This document shows, piece by piece, positions 62,101 through 64,000 of a DNA stretch of 64,000 nucleotides (the first letter of the stretch is position 1; each line of letters opens with the position of its first letter). The notes beneath the pieces are model-generated. The model saw only the letters and a program-made list of their open reading frames with translations, was not told the DNA's origin and searched no databases. A program made the translations under genes and the position numbers. Origin of the DNA: Nepenthes gracilis (Eukaryota; Streptophyta; Magnoliopsida; Caryophyllales; Nepenthaceae); contig BSYO01000022.1 in NCBI GenBank assembly GCA_033239525.1, positions 12,348,923-12,412,922 of the forward strand, read 5' to 3'.

Positions 62101-64000
62101 TTCTCTCAAATCTCGGGAAGGAGCACTGGTCAGTCGTCAAGTGGATCTTGAGATATCTATGGGGAACTTAAAAGATGCTTATGTATTTTGGAAGTGAGAA
62201 TCTCCAGTTGATTGGTTACATAAAGGCAGATATGGCCGGAGATGTTGACTCCCGAATGTTCTCTTCGGGATATTTAGTCAAGTTTGTTGAGGGGCAGTCT
62301 CCTAGCAGTCTAAACTACAGAAGTGCGTTGCTCTCTCCACAACTAAGGCAGAGTTTATCTCAGTCACAGAAGCAAGCAAGGAGATATTGTGGATGAAAAA
62401 GTTCATCAAAGAATTGGATTTCATGCAGGAAAAGTATATGGTACTTTGTGACAGCAAAAGCGCCATACATCTGTGTTAGAACTCCTCATTCCATTCAAGA
62501 TCGAAACATATTGATATTCGATATTATTGGGTGAGAGATATTGTTGATAAATGACTGCTATCACTAGAAAATATCCGATTTGAAAAAAATGTGTCAGATA
62601 TGTTGACCAAAGTATTCCCCAAGGGAAAACTTAAAGCTTGCTACGAAATAGCTGGATTGACTAATTTTGTTCCCATACAATCGTGAGGGGAAGTTTGTTG
62701 GGATCACTACAGTGTGAAATTTCTGGAGTCAATTTTCCGGAGAGGAAAATTCCGGAGTGGCAAATTCCGGAGTGGAATTTTCGGAATGAATTTTTGGAGT
62801 GAAAGTTGACTGGAATTTTCGGGAGTGAATGTTATACGGAAAATTCCAAAGTGAAGGTTGACCGGTTGAGAAAGATCACGGGGTATGCATTTTGCCAAGT
62901 TTGGGCAAAATGGTCGGTTTGCACAAATTGCCAGAATAGTTGGCAGGAAGGTGAAATGGCTGGTTGCGCGGTCTTGGCCGGTTTGAAGTGTTATGGACCG
63001 AGGAATCTAAAGTGAAAGTCCAAGGACTTGGTCAACGCCTGGGAATTGCAACCAGAAAAGTTGATCACCTACAACATTTGCAAAATCAACTTTTTCAAAA
63101 AGGAAGTTGACTATTAGAACTGCCACCTGATTAGTTAGTAGGTCAACTTCTCCCGATAGAGTGATGATTAGCAGGGTTGGTGGCAAGTTATAGAGTTGGT
63201 GGCAGGTTTTGATCACAAGCAACCAGCCTATTGGTTGACAGTCTCCTTGCAAAATTTGTATATATATATATATATACATGCTGGGCATGCAAGTGATGTG
63301 CAGAAGAGTGTAGTGAGAAAATAAAAACGTAAAAGAGAATTGTATTCTTGCTCTTGTTTTGTTTTCAACTCTTCAAGGGGCTTCTGTAGCCAAAGGGTTT
63401 TTGTAACCATCTTCATATAGTGGAATTTATTTGTGAATTTAGTATCCCGTGATTTTTTCCTTTTGTTTTAGAAGAGAATTTTCCACGTAAAAATTTGTGC
63501 TGCTCTCTTCCTCACACTCCTCCATCTTGTGTGTGTTTTTGTGCATTTATTCATTTCTGCCCTATGTTGTCTGACTGGCCATTACCCTCCTTTTTTTTCC
63601 CCCCCAACATGACCTTCTCTATATATTGCACTCAATAAGGCTTCTGCATTCCAGGTTGTCTCAGAGGCCTTATAGCAGACTATGGCGTGCCACTTTTGGT
63701 TCTCGTGTGGACTGCTGTTTCCTACATACCATCTGGAAGCATTCCTCATGGGATCCCTCGACGCCTCTTCAGCCCAAATCCCTGGTCACGGTCTGCATAT
63801 GAGAATTGGACTGTTATCAAGGCATGCACAAATTGATCCTGCAATTATTAAGTTCTCCCATGTGTAACAACTATTAATCAGTGAAGGCTGACTTTTAGTA
63901 CTTTGTCTTTATTAGGAGATGCTTGATGTTCCCGTTCTTTACATCATTGGAGCTTTCATTCCGGCAACTATGATCGCAGTTCTATACTATTTTGACCATA
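56144..64000 (+). CDS. BOR1: BOR1-clade boron (borate) efflux transporter, 5' part (exons 1-7)
   Basis: Plasma-membrane borate exporter of the SLC4/HCO3_transp family, used for xylem loading and boron distribution. Exons: 56144-56247, 56337-56419, 56556-56748, 56945-57083, 57368-57533, 63655-63821, 63916-beyond 64000. The joined frame is open for 312 residues; the usual length is about 700, so the C-terminal half lies outside. The start follows family convention ([11 protein letters not shown], compare MEETFVPFEGI in Arabidopsis BOR1). Motifs include '[15 protein letters not shown]', '[20 protein letters not shown]', '[20 protein letters not shown]' and 'YYFDH'. Asp311, needed for transport in AtBOR1, falls at the same number here. 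The VPF/DWTGG start fits the BOR1/2/3 clade, not BOR4. Oddities are a 6.1 kb intron 5 with a copia element, a GC donor in intron 6, and WLR to CLR and PWSPGAY to PWSRSAY changes in exon 6. Paralogue identity is uncertain. Confidence 0.93.
57761..58699 (+). repeat. 5' LTR of the intronic copia element
   Basis: Starts TGTTGGGATTACT and ends CCTAATA, where CA has become TA. It carries 'attccggagtggaatttt' and related CCGGA/CGGAATGAA units at its start. TATA-like 'gtatttatatatatatgc' lies at 58350-58367. Confidence 0.9.
58751..59490 (+). pseudogene. gag of the intronic copia element
   Basis: Starts [18 protein letters not shown], then a stop at 58805. It continues in frame pieces: '[12 protein letters not shown]', '[20 protein letters not shown]', '[18 protein letters not shown]' (UBN2-type copia Gag). 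The zinc knuckle at about 59441-59485 reads '[14 protein letters not shown]', with the last Cys changed to Tyr. Stops also occur at 59024 and 59306. Confidence 0.85.
59600..60815 (+). pseudogene. Protease and integrase of the intronic copia element
   Basis: The protease motif reads '[12 protein letters not shown]' (59642 on), where the family has Asp in place of the second His-adjacent residue (DTGAS). The pre-integrase block is '[14 protein letters not shown]' (60032-60075). The integrase core has '[12 protein letters not shown]', 'IQSNNGEEY' (usually SDNGGEY, so the second catalytic Asp is Asn) and '[15 protein letters not shown]' with the Glu present. An open 106-codon run covers 60490-60810. 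Two active-site losses plus stops rule out function. Confidence 0.86.
61190..62640 (+). pseudogene. Reverse transcriptase and RNase H of the intronic copia element
   Basis: '[20 protein letters not shown]' (about 61440-61500), '[14 protein letters not shown]' and the catalytic '[10 protein letters not shown]' (about 61710-61740) identify copia RT. '[20 protein letters not shown]' (62005-62065) and '[10 protein letters not shown]' (62449-62478) mark the connection and RNase H. Frames shift at several points. A 131-codon minus-strand frame at 60643-61038 is a shadow. Confidence 0.86.
62696..63609 (+). repeat. 3' LTR of the intronic copia element
   Basis: Starts TGTTGGGATCACT and ends CCCAACA. 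It is clearly diverged from the 5' LTR by substitutions and indels, so the insertion is not recent. Confidence 0.92.

Larger units (their letters stand above)
57761..63609 (+). mobile_element. Full-length but decayed Ty1/copia element in BOR intron 5, TSD TGACC
   Basis: 5849 bp, in the same orientation as the gene. TGACC at 57756-57760 and 63610-63614 is a perfect TSD. LTRs are 57761-58699 (939 bp) and 62696-63609 (914 bp). The primer site 'tggtatcagag' (58702-58712) matches the initiator-Met tRNA type, and the polypurine tract 'gtgaggggaagtt' abuts the 3' LTR. Order gag, protease, integrase, RT, RNase H is the copia order. Stops occur in every domain, so it is not autonomous. Confidence 0.92.
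57534..63654 (+). other. BOR intron 5, enlarged by a copia insertion
   Basis: Donor 'tctg|gtaagc' and acceptor 'gcattccag|gt'. Without the element and one TSD copy the intron would be 267 bp, similar to its neighbours. Reading frame and phase are continuous across it (phase 1). Confidence 0.88.

Noticed and set aside
1..64000. tRNA or rRNA genes
   Set aside because: None seen. The only tRNA-like matches are retrotransposon primer-binding sites (for example 58702-58712 and 12982-12992).

Overview
This window is plant nuclear DNA. The only host gene I can support is the 5' part of a BOR1-type boron (borate) exporter at the right edge (56144 to beyond 64000, + strand). It has GT-AG introns, one GC-AG intron, and a 6.1 kb intron carrying a retrotransposon. 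Almost everything else is a nest of LTR retrotransposons in AT-rich DNA. A flowering plant, probably a dicot, fits best; I cannot name the species.

Layout. 1-1425 is AT-rich single-copy-like DNA whose homologue recurs, heavily interrupted, at 24425-25174, 51504-51785 and 53392-53670. 1430-17210 is a truncated, minus-oriented Ty3/gypsy element of the Tat type: an LTR followed by a set of plus-strand (antisense) reading frames. It is broken by two insertions of a long-LTR gypsy family, at 3540-7041 and 8346-16016, each with a near-perfect 5-bp target-site duplication (TSD). 17272-19588 is non-coding. 19589-24133 is a decayed Ty1/copia element (TSD CTCTC).

25175-51499 is a 26.3 kb plus-oriented Tat-type element. 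It has 819/818-bp LTRs, gag, reverse transcriptase, two RNase H domains and integrase at 26.6-31.5 kb, then a tandem-repeat spacer. After the spacer comes a minus-strand (antisense) gene module matching the one at 2.6-17.2 kb. The module is interrupted by a solo LTR (33619-36332) and by a complete chromovirus of Tekay/Del type (38884-49410, TSD GACAC). The chromovirus has 3.0-3.1 kb LTRs built largely from degenerate CCGGAGT-containing units. 51786-53391 is an insertion with internal repeats and a captured 5'UTR-like segment. 53676-54745 is a solo Tat LTR (TSD GTATT) about 1.4 kb upstream of the BOR start codon.

The BOR gene has seven coding exons in the window, covering 312 residues without a stop. 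Residue numbering agrees with Arabidopsis BOR1, and the transport-critical Asp311 is present. A full-length but decayed copia element (57761-63609, TSD TGACC) sits in intron 5.

The least ordinary content is the two inverted copies of the antisense module, each unit apparently with its own TATA box; the CCGGAGT-array LTRs; an element with 3 kb LTRs and only 356 bp of interior; an LTR with a captured integrase fragment; and the GC-AG intron with non-consensus residues in BOR. All boundaries were read by eye from repeats and TSDs. Domain names rest on motif recognition, not on database searches.
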